In this document: piece by piece, positions 12,866-23,014 of the stretch
Position numbering within the stretch: position 1 is the stretch's first letter
Layout of the letters: every line of letters starts with the position of its first letter
Assembly: GCA_025266875.1 (NCBI GenBank)
Contig: JALLLT010000038.1
Span: 124,001-188,000 of the forward strand
DNA length: 64,000 nt
Direction: 5' to 3'
Origin: Fennellomyces sp. T-0311
Lineage: Eukaryota; Mucoromycota; Mucoromycetes; Mucorales; Lichtheimiaceae
Made by a program: the position numbers and the translations under genes
Notes under the pieces: model-generated
The model's database searches: none
Told to the model about the DNA's origin: nothing
The model's input: only the letters and a program-made list of their open reading frames with translations

Positions 12866-14928
12866 CTGTATTAGCAGATACGTATTTGTAACTTTATATT
12901 TGTTGAAAATAAGCACTATTTCGCACAACACCCTTTGCCGCTTGATCTCACCTATCTACCGTCCGTAATATCGTCTGTTACCGCCACCTTACGGTTGCAT
13001 ATCTTTATGGCAACTACAACATTTGCCGCTTCCGTCATGGCACCCGACCTTACCAAGAAGCTTACTAATCATTGGAAACTCCAGACGCGTCATAATCCAA
13101 TGATCCGCAGATTAGCAGTCAAGCTACCTGGACAGCTATTTCTTATCGTTCGACAGATCGAAGCATGCTGTCCGCATATTGCTGGCTCACAGTCGACGAC
13201 GTGTATATTTGAGTGGATTAAAAATTGTTTCAGAGCTACCAGATGCTGTTACTGTAGGATCGAGAAAACCAACGGAATATTCGTCGCGGTAATTAGATTC
13301 ATTTACTTTTATAGGTTTCTGATAATTGGTCCCTGGAAAAAAGTCAGAAAGAAAAGAAGGAAAGGATGAGACGACAGCCCTGTTCAAATCTCACGCATAA
13401 GTGTTATCTTTATTTTGTGGGGTAAAATGATGTCATTTGGCGGCAATTCGCAAACGTGGTTCTAACATAACGTTTATCCTGGTAACTAAAAAGAAACAGG
13501 CGCCATCCAGGTGTGGCTGGTTTAGCGCGTCCCATTACTGCTGTATATAATACCGTATGATATCTGTTACTGCGATCTACTTGTGATCGCATGTGATTGA
13601 AGGCTTACTGGATAATTAAATAGGAGACGTAGCTTCCGGAGAAAGCTTTAGGCGCATTATATACTTCTTGCTCTGCTGCTTTCAAACAAAAAGTAAATAA
13701 ACATGGGATTGAACAAAATCGATGACCCCACCATCTTTACCTAATCTTTCCAGTGAAACATGAAAAACAAAAAAAATCGGGGATTTTTTCTCCCCCGCAT
13801 CGAACAAGTGTGAGAAACATACACATTAAAGTTGCTTTCCCAGGACAACCCCGCAAAAAATATGTTTTGGGCACAGCCCACATGGCGCACCGTGCAAAAA
13901 CAGTTATATTATCCTGTTTCAATCTATATTGTACTAGAATCATGTAGTAAAAGGGAAAGAAAGTTGGATATACCGGCTAACTGATTTTGCGAGAGAGCTT
14001 CCGTTACCACGGAGATAGGATATGCCGTGAGCGATGACAACAGAGCTGAATGTGGAGTCTCCTACGTAATTATGAAATCGAGGCCAGTTATTCGTGTGGG
14101 GTCGGCTAATTAATGTCCCAAGGCTGCATTAGCCAATCAATCTACTGCATAAACAATAGAAGAGGAGGAAAACAATTCCGACCAATGAGGCCCATGCATA
14201 CGATGACTGGGTGGAACACCCGATGCGCTCTGACCTGGGGTTTCGCATGTGATGTGTGCATCATTGCTTTTTGAGTGAGTGACCAGATTGAACCAATCAG
14301 CAAATCCGGGGTTGGAAATAAGGTTCTATGTGCTGGAGTTACCCCGCGCAAAGGTAGTGCAGCCAATCTAGGCTAACTGTGCGTTGAATATAGAGATAGA
14401 AATGCTGCAAAGTAGCGAATTGTGAAGTGAAAATGATCGACCTTGTGTGTACGCCCAACCTGTCAAAACACTATGAAGGGTCCTTCCAGGAACAAGCCAA
14501 CGACCGCGGCTACATTGCAGTATTTGGAAGACGCAGAGGCCCAAATCGCTTGAATTTCCCAAGCACGAAAGAAATAAAACATTCTTCCTGAGATTCTCCC
14601 ACAGAACCCATTTATGTACACTGTCGTCAAGGAAGCCTGCGACGACCTGTCCCAACGTTCCAGCATATTCAAAGCTTTATCGCCCTCAAAATCATTAATC
14701 TCCGTGAAACTACGTTTTGCCGCCTCTTTGTTTGGAACGATCTTGTTGGGCCGATTTGCTTTGCCCTATTCGCGCCCCGCAAAACTTGCAATCTACTTAC
14801 TTCTTTAGGAAGGTTTCACTCCGATAGCTATTGTGCCTGAAATTTTAACCTTCGAACGAGTATAAAAGAGACGGTTAGATCCAAAGCATTTCGACTATAT
14901 TTCTTTCTGTATATAATTATTTCACAAA
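12866..14928. other. Intergenic region with weak reading frames
   Basis: No gene is supported across these 2.06 kb. A plus-strand frame at 13008-13369 starts MATTTFAASVMAPDLTKKL and stays open for ~120 residues, but it has no recognisable motif and its second half looks non-coding. Minus-strand frames at 14142-14672 overlap each other and look spurious. The right end holds the acetyl-CoA synthetase promoter. Confidence 0.4.
14861..14868 (+). promoter_or_regulatory. TATA box of the acetyl-CoA synthetase gene
   Basis: TATAAAAG lies 61 bp before the ATG at 14929, followed by a pyrimidine-rich tract at 14897-14910. Position and exact match to the consensus make it a credible core promoter for a strongly expressed gene. 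Confidence 0.6.
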
Positions 14929-17017
14929 ATGACTGCCGAAGCACAAATCCCTACTCATCCCGTTCCTAAGCGTCTTCACGACGCATCCAAATGCCCAAAG
15001 CCCCATGTGGCCTCGCTCGAACAATACAAGGCCATGTGGACCGAGAGTGTTGAACAGCCTGAGAAGTTCTTCGGCAACGTAAGATACCAACATATTCATG
15101 CAAAAGAGCAATCGTACTTATTCTTTCATTATTAGCTTGCAAAAGAATTGCTGACCTGGTCCAAGCCATTCGACACTGTCAAGCACGGTTCGTTCGAGTC
15201 CGGCGATGTCGCCTGGTTCCTTGGTGGTGAACTTAACGCCTCGTACAACGCTGTCGATCGTCATGCCTTGAAGAACCCCAACAAGATTGCCATCATCCAC
15301 GAAGGCGATGAGCCTGATCAGGTCCGCAAGATTACTTACGGTGAACTTTTGCGCGAAGTTTCCAAAATGGCCAACGTCTTGAAGAGCCGCGGTATCCGCA
15401 AGGGTGATAACGTTGCCATCTACATGCCTATGATTCCCGAGGCTATCATCGCCATCCTTGCTTGTGCTCGTTTGGGTGCCCCTCACTCTGTTGTCTTTGC
15501 TGGTTTCTCGGCCGAGTCGCTGCGCGACCGTGTCGTTGATTGCTCTGCACGCGTTGTCATCACCTCCGACGAAGGCCGCCGTGGTGGCAAGAACATCGCT
15601 ACCAAGCGCATTGTTGACGATGCCCTCAAAAACAACCAGACTCCCGTCGAAACTGTCGTTGTGTTCAAGCGCACTGGCTCGCCTGTTCCCTGGGTTGAAG
15701 ATCGTGATGTTTGGTGGCACGAGGAGATGGATAAGGCACGCAGCGTCTGCGCTCCTGAGCCCATGAACGCCGAAGACCCCTTGTTCTTGCTTTACACTTC
15801 TGGGTCGACTGGCGCCCCCAAGGGTATTCTTCACACCACTGGTGGTTACCTTCTTGGCACTGCTGCCACTGTCAAGTACATTTTCGATTATCAGGAGAAC
15901 GATATCTTTGCCTGCATGGCTGACATTGGATGGGTCACTGGCCACTCTTACATTGTTTACGGTCCTTTGACGCTGGGCGCCACAACCGTTTTGTTCGAAT
16001 CTACGCCAACCTACCCCAACCCCTCGCGCTTCTGGGACCTGATCCAAAAGCACAAGATCACCCAGTTCTACACCGCTCCTACTGCCATTCGTGCCCTTCG
16101 TCGCTTGGGTGACCAGTGGGTCGAGGGTTATGATCTGTCGACTTTGCGTGTCATTGGTTCCGTTGGTGAGCCTATCAACCCCGAAGCTTGGGACTGGTAC
16201 AACGAGAAGGTCGGTAAGAAGCAGTGTGCTGTTGTCGATACCTACTGGCAAACCGAGACTGGCTCGATCATTGTGTCGCCGCTGCCTGGTGCTACCCCAA
16301 CCAAGCCTGGTTCCGCCACGCTTCCCTTCTTTGGTATCAAGCCTATGATTTTGGACCCCACCACTGGTAAGGAGATCACCACTCCTGACGAGACCGGTGT
16401 TCTTGCCATCGCACAGCCCTGGCCCTCCATGGCTCGTACCGTGTACAACAACCACAGCCGTTTCATGGATACCTACCTCAAGCCCTACTCTGGTTTCTAC
16501 TTCACTGGTGATGGCGCCAGTCGTGACAAGGACGGATATATTTGGGTTCGCGGTCGTGTGGATGGTAAGTTTAAAAAATTGTTGGGTATTTTTGCAGATC
16601 GACTGACACGCTATATTCTTAGATGTTATCAATGTTTCTGGCCATCGTTTGTCGACTGCTGAAATCGAATCCTCCCTCGTTGCCCATGAAGCCGTTGCTG
16701 AAGCTGCTGTCATTGGCGGTCAGGATGATTTGACCGGCCAGTGTATCCATGCCTTTGTTTCCGTGAAGCCCCATGTCGAGGCTGCTGAGGGTCTCGAGAA
16801 GGAACTTACCTTGCAAGTCCGCAAGACCATCGGTCCCTTCGCCGCCCCCAAGCGCGTCTACATTATTTCCGATCACCCCAAGACCCGTTCTGGTAAGATC
16901 ATGCGCCGTATCCTGCGTAAGATCGTCAACGGTGAACAAGACCAACTTGGTGATGTCTCTACCTTGGCCGACCCTTCAGTTGTTGAGCAGCTGATTGCTA
17001 AGGTGCACGGCAAATAA
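14929..17017 (+). CDS. ACS1: Acetyl-CoA synthetase (AMP-forming)
   Basis: Exons 14929-15078, 15136-16564 and 16623-17017 encode 657 residues, the usual length for this enzyme. It makes acetyl-CoA from acetate, ATP and CoA in cytosol/nucleus. The sequence shows the N-terminal ACS segment, the adenylate-forming loop [11 protein letters not shown] (~270-280), YWQTETG and the hinge/A8 region YFTGDGA...[22 protein letters not shown]. The last is split by intron 2 and rejoins exactly. The C-terminal [10 protein letters not shown] holds the catalytic, acetylation-regulated lysine (Lys618). No signal peptide or peroxisomal tail is visible (ends VHGK). Codons are strongly biased to C-ending forms (GCC, GTC, ATC, AAG), unlike neighbours, which suggests high expression. 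That bias also creates a long false antisense frame. Confidence 0.97.
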
Positions 17018-17756
17018 GCAGACACTTATATCCCCTTTCCCTCCTAATATTGTATACTTCCCTCTATCAAAATTCCTGCTACCCACAAAATATCGCTAGA
17101 TATAGCTCTGTATACAGCCGAACCTCCGAGTATGTAATATAATCTTGACTTTTTTTCTCTTACTACTTTCAATTGATATTCTTTTTTCCGGATACATTTT
17201 ACACGTAACAAAACGTGCTGTGAAACAAGATCAAATGACTCAGCTATGCAAAGTCAATCTTAATGCTGAGCCAATCAAAATACTTGCTCCGTCGTGATAC
17301 ATCATTTCGTGCTGTTTGAGACAGAGCACCATATATCAATTAGTTTTCCAAAAAATAACATTTTGATGATCAGCAATAGATGCATGGCTCCAATGGCAAT
17401 AGTGTCTAAGATACTTTTAACAAACAAATGCCAATTTATAGTGGCGCTGTACCACGTATTTTAATTTTATGTACTTGCCACTGCATGCTGTACATATTTC
17501 AGCATATGTATACTCTCGGCTGGTGTAGTGACGTTGCACAGGCATACTTCTTTTAACCGCAGCTCGTTACGAACGTAAAGCTAGTTTCGCTGGTAAGGGG
17601 ACATTGATCGACTTGCGGCTTTGGTTAATCTCTCACTGGACAAGTCAGAACAAGGCTAATTATTACGGTGTCGGCTATCGTTGACCCTATCCCTATGTAG
17701 CTTTTTTCGATCCTACAACGACAGCTTGTCTCTGAACGACGCTTTCCGTCTTGTAT
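17018..17756. other. Intergenic region before the transposon block
   Basis: About 740 bp without a supportable gene. The first ~100 bp are presumably the 3' UTR of the acetyl-CoA synthetase gene. A TGACTCA heptamer, the classical AP-1 type site, occurs at about 17236-17242, but nothing links it to a gene. Confidence 0.35.
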
Positions 17757-17917
17757 CACTGCAAATAATTTCGATGGTTAAAAGTGGTTACAGTGGTTAA
17801 ACATAAGCTTTTTAACCACTTGTACTACCATTTTTAGTAACTCAAGTGGTTAAAAAGCTTACGATTAACCACTTCGAAAAATTATTCACCAAAATTCACC
17901 AAAAATTATTCGCAGTG
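17757..17917. mobile_element. 161-bp fold-back MITE with CACTGC termini
   Basis: The element starts CACTGCAAATAATTT and ends AAAATTATTCGCAGTG, near-perfect terminal inverted repeats. Flanks on both sides read TAT (17754-17756 and 17918-17920), a 3-bp target duplication. The inside is almost one large palindrome. The arm at about 17792-17822 (GTGGTTAA...AAGCTTTTTAACCACTTG) pairs with the arm at about 17842-17872. It codes for nothing. Its termini match those of the 2.9-kb element 173 bp downstream, so it is probably a non-autonomous relative mobilised by the same transposase type. Confidence 0.8.
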
Positions 17918-18627
17918 TATAAGTGAGAGCCAAAGCCTGTTTTGTTTTACGATTTTTACTTACGAATTCCGCTAGTGAATTACTTCTACCATGATTGTGA
18001 GATTTTGTGTCAATTTTTGCAAGGCTTCATAAACAAGGATGTATAGTACGACACTTTGGCACGGAGCTTTAGAAGCAAGGGTACATGATCCACTGCAAAA
18101 AATTTTGAGGGTGAAAAACGGTTAATAAACGGTTAGCAGTCGTAACCGAATTTAAGGTGGTTAAATATAAGCCTTTTGACCAATTTTAACCGCTCCAGTC
18201 ACCACCATTTAACCAAAAGTAACTAAAAGTAACCAATAGTCCTGACCGATATTCACCGATACCATATAGTGATTAACCACTTTTGACCGCTTTATTTTAA
18301 CTCAAACTGGCGCCCTTTAACCAAAAGTAACTATTTTTCACCATTTGACACCGCAGTAATAACCAAAATTGTTTATAAAAACGGATATCTTTATTGTATA
18401 CTGGCATGACTACAGGCACAGCCTACCACAAGCACCGTATTACATGAAGAGTATTCATATGCGGACATCTCTGGTTCAGCTAATTCCTATATGACTTTGA
18501 AGGTAGACTTTTGAACTAATTTGTGTATCATTTGCATTCATCATAAACTGATAAAAAGAACATACTGAGTATCATTCGATAACTCATGTACATAAGGCTT
18601 ACTTGTGATATCGTACCCAACAAACCC

Positions 18628-19425
18628 TTAGCGCTTTGATTTCTTCGTCCCTTTCGACTTCTTTGGTCGGTACTTCTTAGCTTCCGGGTGGTCACCATCC
18701 TTGTGCTTCTTGTGCTTCTTGGGTTTCTCAGTATCCACCTTGCGCTTTTTCTTACTTGCAGGCTGGAAGGAAGAATCTTGACTGTCGTCACCTTTGTTCA
18801 GTGGAGTAGCAGTAGCACTATGAAGATGAAAAATCAGTATCAGAATGATAAACAAAAAACATAGACATACCCTAACTCCTGGTTGCCGTCCGATTCACAC
18901 TGTGTACTATACAATAAGAGTAGCAAGTGGGCACTACAAAGGTCATAAAAGAAGTGAAACAATACCTGTATACAACATTCGAATTACATCTAAATAATCA
19001 AATACTTAATGTCCGTTTATAACAGTGATGTATTCATACCTTTCCAATAGCTTTCTTGAACGGGGCACCGCTGCTGATTCGCCCTGACCACTCAAGTACT
19101 TTGCATTGTTACGCCAGCATTGTTGCACGATATACTCCATCAGCAAGTTCTTTTCACAAAGAGTTAGGTCGATACCAACTTCTGTCTTGCAAGTTGCAAC
19201 GATTTTTTTCTGCTTGATCCATCCGACTATCGTGTTGTATGCTTTATCAACCTCGGGGTCAAAGGCAGTAAGCGTCGAATCACCGGTTTGGTTCATCTCG
19301 AACGCGATGAATTTCAAGACACTCGCCTTATCCTTTTTTTGGGTACCGGTGCCACCTCTTTTCTGAACTGCCTTCCTGATTGTATGCTCATGTCGCCATT
19401 GGCCATTGTGTCGCTCCAGTTCCAC
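18628..19425 (-). CDS. Unrecognised spliced gene inside the CACTA-like element, NLS-rich tail
   Basis: Four exons on the minus strand, 19040-19425 (5' end uncertain), 18966-18989, 18871-18906 and 18628-18817, join with three canonical introns that are all phase 2 (donors GTATGA, GTATTG, GTATGT). Such consistent phase across a 24-nt and a 36-nt exon argues for a real gene. The first part is a compact alpha-helical segment (ASVLKFIAFEMNQTG..., GWIKQKKIVATCK, YIVQQCWRNNAKYL). The tail holds an SV40-like nuclear signal KKKRKV and many Lys/His repeats, so nuclear DNA binding is likely. No ATG opens the frame. A frame just upstream (about 19388-19520, with LEQLLELNQACLNKL) may be the true 5' exon, shifted by an indel or an unseen intron. 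It may be an accessory (TNPA-like) transposon gene; that is a guess. Confidence 0.5.
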
Positions 19426-19826
19426 TGAAGGCAGCCATTTTGGTGTTTAATTTGTTTAAACACGCTTGATTCAACTCCAAGAGTTGTTCAAGGGAGGCGC
19501 GGTCAGTATCATTTTCATTGCTTTGGAATATATTAAATAAATTGGCATCATTAATATAGATTATAAAAACGATGCAATACCATGTTAATTGATAAAAGCT
19601 AAGGAGCAAAGTAAACAGGACTTGAAAAAAATTTTAATGCGACCTTACTGGGTGTCCAAGTCCACAAAAGCACGTTAAAAAGATACGCTACTGCTGCAAA
19701 CAATGGCTCAGTGACAAAAACTGGAAAAAGCATCGGAAAGAGTGCCACACGCAATCCAATAATGGCTCCATAAATTTGGATGAAACTACGATCGATGGTC
19801 AAGCTCAAAATCTCATAAGTACTGAA

Positions 19827-20640
19827 CTTCAACCACGTAAACGGCGCTGCATTAACGATAGCTATTGGTAACTCGTGGATAATAGCACGTAAAGGCTTCC
19901 TTAACTTATTATATGTTACTAGTCATAATATACACACTGCTCCAAGTATTGATCCGACCAACAGTAACCACATACCCACTTATGACAATAGCGAAAGCAG
20001 TAAGGATGACAGCAACAGAGATGATGAGAGCAGTATTAGTAGAGATGGCAGTAGCAGCGACGATAAGAACAGTAGTAAGGAGGATGACAGCAGCGACGAT
20101 GAAGATATTGACGATACAAACTTCGAAATCCTATCCAGACGAAATATTACAACAACAAAAAAAAAACCTGGTGATGGCATTCACGTATCAATCTCGTTGC
20201 CAACCAACAGTGAAATATCTTTTGCAACAGAAAAAGGCCTCGAGCTAATCATGCTGCTCAACGAAATGAATATCAGTTACATACCAGCTAATGATATCAT
20301 TGAATGGATAAACAAGTACTTGGGAGATCCACAATTCAGCCCAGATAAGGTAAGACACACTTGGCTTTGTATGTTCGTTGATGATGATTTTGTAGAGTAC
20401 GGAAGGCTTCCCTCGCAGCTTTGTTGTATCCACAATATGATTATGGCTTATGCATCATTCACCCTTGTTCGCTTATTGACAACAGGTTACTTAATTTTCC
20501 GATCTGCAGCCACATCCCTGTACTTGACATGCGTTCCTCATAATAATCTTGGGTATCCTAGTGAAACCCACATAACCCTAGTTAGCACAGCGGTTCATGT
20601 GCCTTACAAACATGTCAATGATTCAACCCCTCGAGTATAA
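19827..20640 (+). CDS. Ser/Asp-rich open frame in the element, possible transposase N-terminus
   Basis: The frame stays open for about 270 codons but has no ATG near its left end, so it may be an internal exon or a relic. Its middle (about 19990-20130) is an acidic Ser/Asp/Asn run. It is followed by a helical segment (ISFATEKGLELIMLLNEMN ... ANDIIEWINKYLGDPQFSP, about 20210-20345). CACTA-type transposases often start with an acidic linker and a short helical block before the catalytic core, so an N-terminal remnant is possible. A donor-like GTAAGA follows at 20350. The frame after that point reads poorly and may be intronic. No catalytic DDE residues can be assigned. Confidence 0.3.
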
Positions 20641-21040
20641 ACTTTTATTATTTAAAGTGATGATTCAACATACGAAATAAATCAGTCATTGCTTGAGTCT
20701 CGTCTTTACCAATTGTTGAACATCACAAGTTTCAAGCGAAGCAGTGCACTTTGATAGTATAGTGTTGTAATAAATGGGTATAAGAAAGAAAGATGGATGT
20801 GCATATACTAAAACGTAGCAGCATAACAACGATGGTTACTAAGGGTTAATCTGGGTGATTAGTAGTTACAGGGATTAACATATTTTAACCATGTTTAACC
20901 AAATTTTGAGAAATAACATTCACCAAAAAAAAATTGTTAAATTTGGTCATTTGGTAACCAACAATAACCAGACTTAACCAATCTGAGTTTCGTCTAACCG
21001 AAAATTATTTGCAGTGATCTATGTATCTCTACACGAAGCA

Positions 21041-23014
21041 TTACTTCGCGCCTGATCTTGATAGGGCTAATCCCGCTGTCAGGATCGTCAGCACTGGTGA
21101 AATTGAATCAAGGAAGCCATTGAAGTTTTTTCTCAACGCAGGAAACGAATAATCACATTCTCTACGTGCGATTAGTATTGTAGCTCCCCAGCAGTGTTCG
21201 ATACGGTTAGTTTCCCAGTGAAATTTTGGATACAGGTCAAACAATGGGACCTTCCTCTACCACAGCTTCTTCAAGCATGGTCTTTTGACTATCGAAATCG
21301 GGTTGCTGTGACAACATGTGATACGGACAGCAGTTTCCTTCTTCATCTTGTGATTTTTTTTCGCCGCATCTTGCTTTCCATGTCTTGCCTTCGTACGCAA
21401 ACTCTTTAAAGCGCCCAAGATTTCGCTCTTTAAGGATAGTATGGACGCCTTTAGCATAGAAATGCTCAACCTCTTTTGTTCCTCTTCTGTTTGCTTTAAC
21501 GCTCACCAATTTGTTGTAGTACATTGGCTGTGAAAGGACGCCGCCTTTGTACTTCATCCAGCCATTTCGTATGGATCTTAGGGCACCCTCGACAATTCCC
21601 TTTTCTTCTAAGTTCATTCGGGATACCAAAAGACCATCGTTTGGATATGCTCGGTGGTTGCTTGACTGGCCAAAGATAAAGGGCGTACAGCAACCGCCAT
21701 GAAATCATTCAAACAATGAAACTATATTATCCACCGGGTGGGTATACAGATCAGTAGCTTTCCAATAACCGTTGCAGCTGTTGGCCTCCTTGAAGGTACG
21801 TGATATCCAGGATCTCGATCTCATTGTTGCGTGGCAAAGACACTGGAATTCACTAACCGTAACGGATTCGCCAAGTGACTTTTTGCAGATAGTGGATTAA
21901 TCCTCATGCGTCCACACGTCGTCCTTCGCATTGTTCGAGTAGAAAGTACTCTCGTCGTGACTAATCACACAGCAATTTTCTTTTTGTCGTCTGGTATCAC
22001 CAACGCCTTGACAATCTCTTTTTCGTCTCCTCCGTAGTCCTCCATCGACCTCTTGCGCTCCATCATGCGTTTTGTCCATTATTTTGGTATTCCACAACAT
22101 TAGCGCGTTCATGACCGTCGAAGTAAACATCTTTCTTATACTTTGGCTATCGATACCCCCACAAAATCATTTGGCTTCGAAGAACTGAAGGAGAGATGAT
22201 GTTGCCTGACATTCCAACAGATTAGGTAATCCTTTCGTTTAGGTCCTTGGCAATATCCCTCAAGGTACGTTTGGCTTGCCTTGTGTTTAGGATCAATTCC
22301 TTGACAGCAAGTTGGATGTCTTCATCCTTCAAGAAAGAAACTCTTTTCGCATGCTTCCCTTTTGATGTTCCAATATTTTTTGAAACTGTAGGTATTCCTT
22401 TGCCCAAGGTCAGATCGATGACGGGCAGTAGTATTCAGAAGGTTTGGTCCGTGTCTTAGCTACTGCTTCTCGCGATGCCTTCATTGTCCGCATGCCTGCG
22501 ATGCGATAACCGAAGTACCAGTAGATGTTTTTGCACCTGGATCGCTCGTAATCGGGAATACTGTTTGCTGTGTGTTTGATTCATGTGCATATCAGTAATT
22601 GGCTCCAAGAATCCGTATACAGCTCTCATTGCGCCGATGTCATGGCCTATGGAAATACCATAGCAACGATTTCAGAACCCATAAAATCAGTTGGGTCCAT
22701 CCGAGACTCTAGTTCCACAGTAATAGCATCTTCGCCTACTGCCGGATTGAGGGTAGCGACAGGAGACAAAAAAAAACTGGAAATTGTTACATTTCCTATG
22801 GCCATCTCTGCTGCCTTTCGCTTTCTGTCCCATTTTGTGTGCGTCCAGTGCCCCAACATTTTCCGCGGGAAGTCTTCTCCGTTGTATGGGAACGACAGGT
22901 AAGGACGCTTGCCTGAGATGGTGCCTCCTCCAATAGCTCTTCGCTCTCACTTCCCGAAAGTTCGCCCAGGTTCGCGAAATTGTCAGCGATGTCAGTTGAC
23001 CTGGTTACTTCCAC
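21041..23014 (-). pseudogene. Decayed DDE-superfamily transposase
   Basis: Broken pieces of one minus-strand transposase lie in order from about 23014 down to 21041. They include an N-terminal part with RKMLGHWTHTKWDRKRKA (about 22700-22860), a helix-turn-helix-like piece with SKNIGTSKGKHAKRVSF (22222-22407), the catalytic-block piece ISHDESTFYSNNAKDDVW (21897-22000), CCPYHMLSQQPDFDSQK (about 21280-21330), and YPKFHWETNRIEHCWGA (21180-21240), followed by the usual Cys-Asp-Tyr-Ser-Phe segment. The last two pieces are in different frames over an 8-bp overlap (21237-21244), and stops separate the others, so several frameshifts and nonsense changes have hit it. The HDES... and FH(C/W)E.N.IE.YWGA blocks are known from abundant fungal DDE transposases. 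It is a dead copy; I see no clear terminal repeats. Confidence 0.75.

Larger units (their letters stand above)
18091..21016. mobile_element. CACTA (EnSpm)-like DNA transposon, 2.9 kb, 3-bp duplication ATC
   Basis: The left end at 18091 reads CACTGCAAAAAATTTT. The right end, closing at 21016, read inward on the minus strand, is CACTGCAAATAATTTTCGG. Both flanks carry ATC (18088-18090 and 21017-21019), a 3-bp target duplication. Subterminal blocks at 18115-18350 and 20830-21005 are packed with GGTTA/TAACC motifs in both orientations. A CACT(G) start, 3-bp duplication and subterminal repeats are the hallmarks of the CACTA/EnSpm superfamily. Inside are a spliced minus-strand gene (18628-19425) and a plus-strand frame (about 19827-20640). 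No complete Tnp2-type DDE transposase is visible, so the copy is probably non-autonomous or too diverged to read. The ends and duplication are seen directly; the superfamily is inferred. Confidence 0.72.

Noticed and set aside
13008..13369. Plus-strand frame starting MATTTFAAS
   Set aside because: The first 60 residues look plausible but the second half is non-coding in texture and no exon structure improves it.
15118..16713. 531-codon open frame antisense to acetyl-CoA synthetase
   Set aside because: It mirrors a gene with strong C-ending codon bias, has a Gly/Val/Thr/Asp-rich non-protein-like make-up, no motif, and overlaps the introns of a certain gene.
18091..18358. A second separate MITE ending at GCAGTA near 18357
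   Set aside because: The end is imperfect and no target duplication fits, whereas pairing the 18091 end with 21016 gives matching termini and an ATC duplication; the GGTTA-rich stretch is better seen as a subterminal repeat block.
19599..19832. Hydrophobic minus-strand frame in the transposon
   Set aside because: Membrane-like composition, but possible splicing to neighbours meets a stop at once and the opposite strand has a longer open frame.
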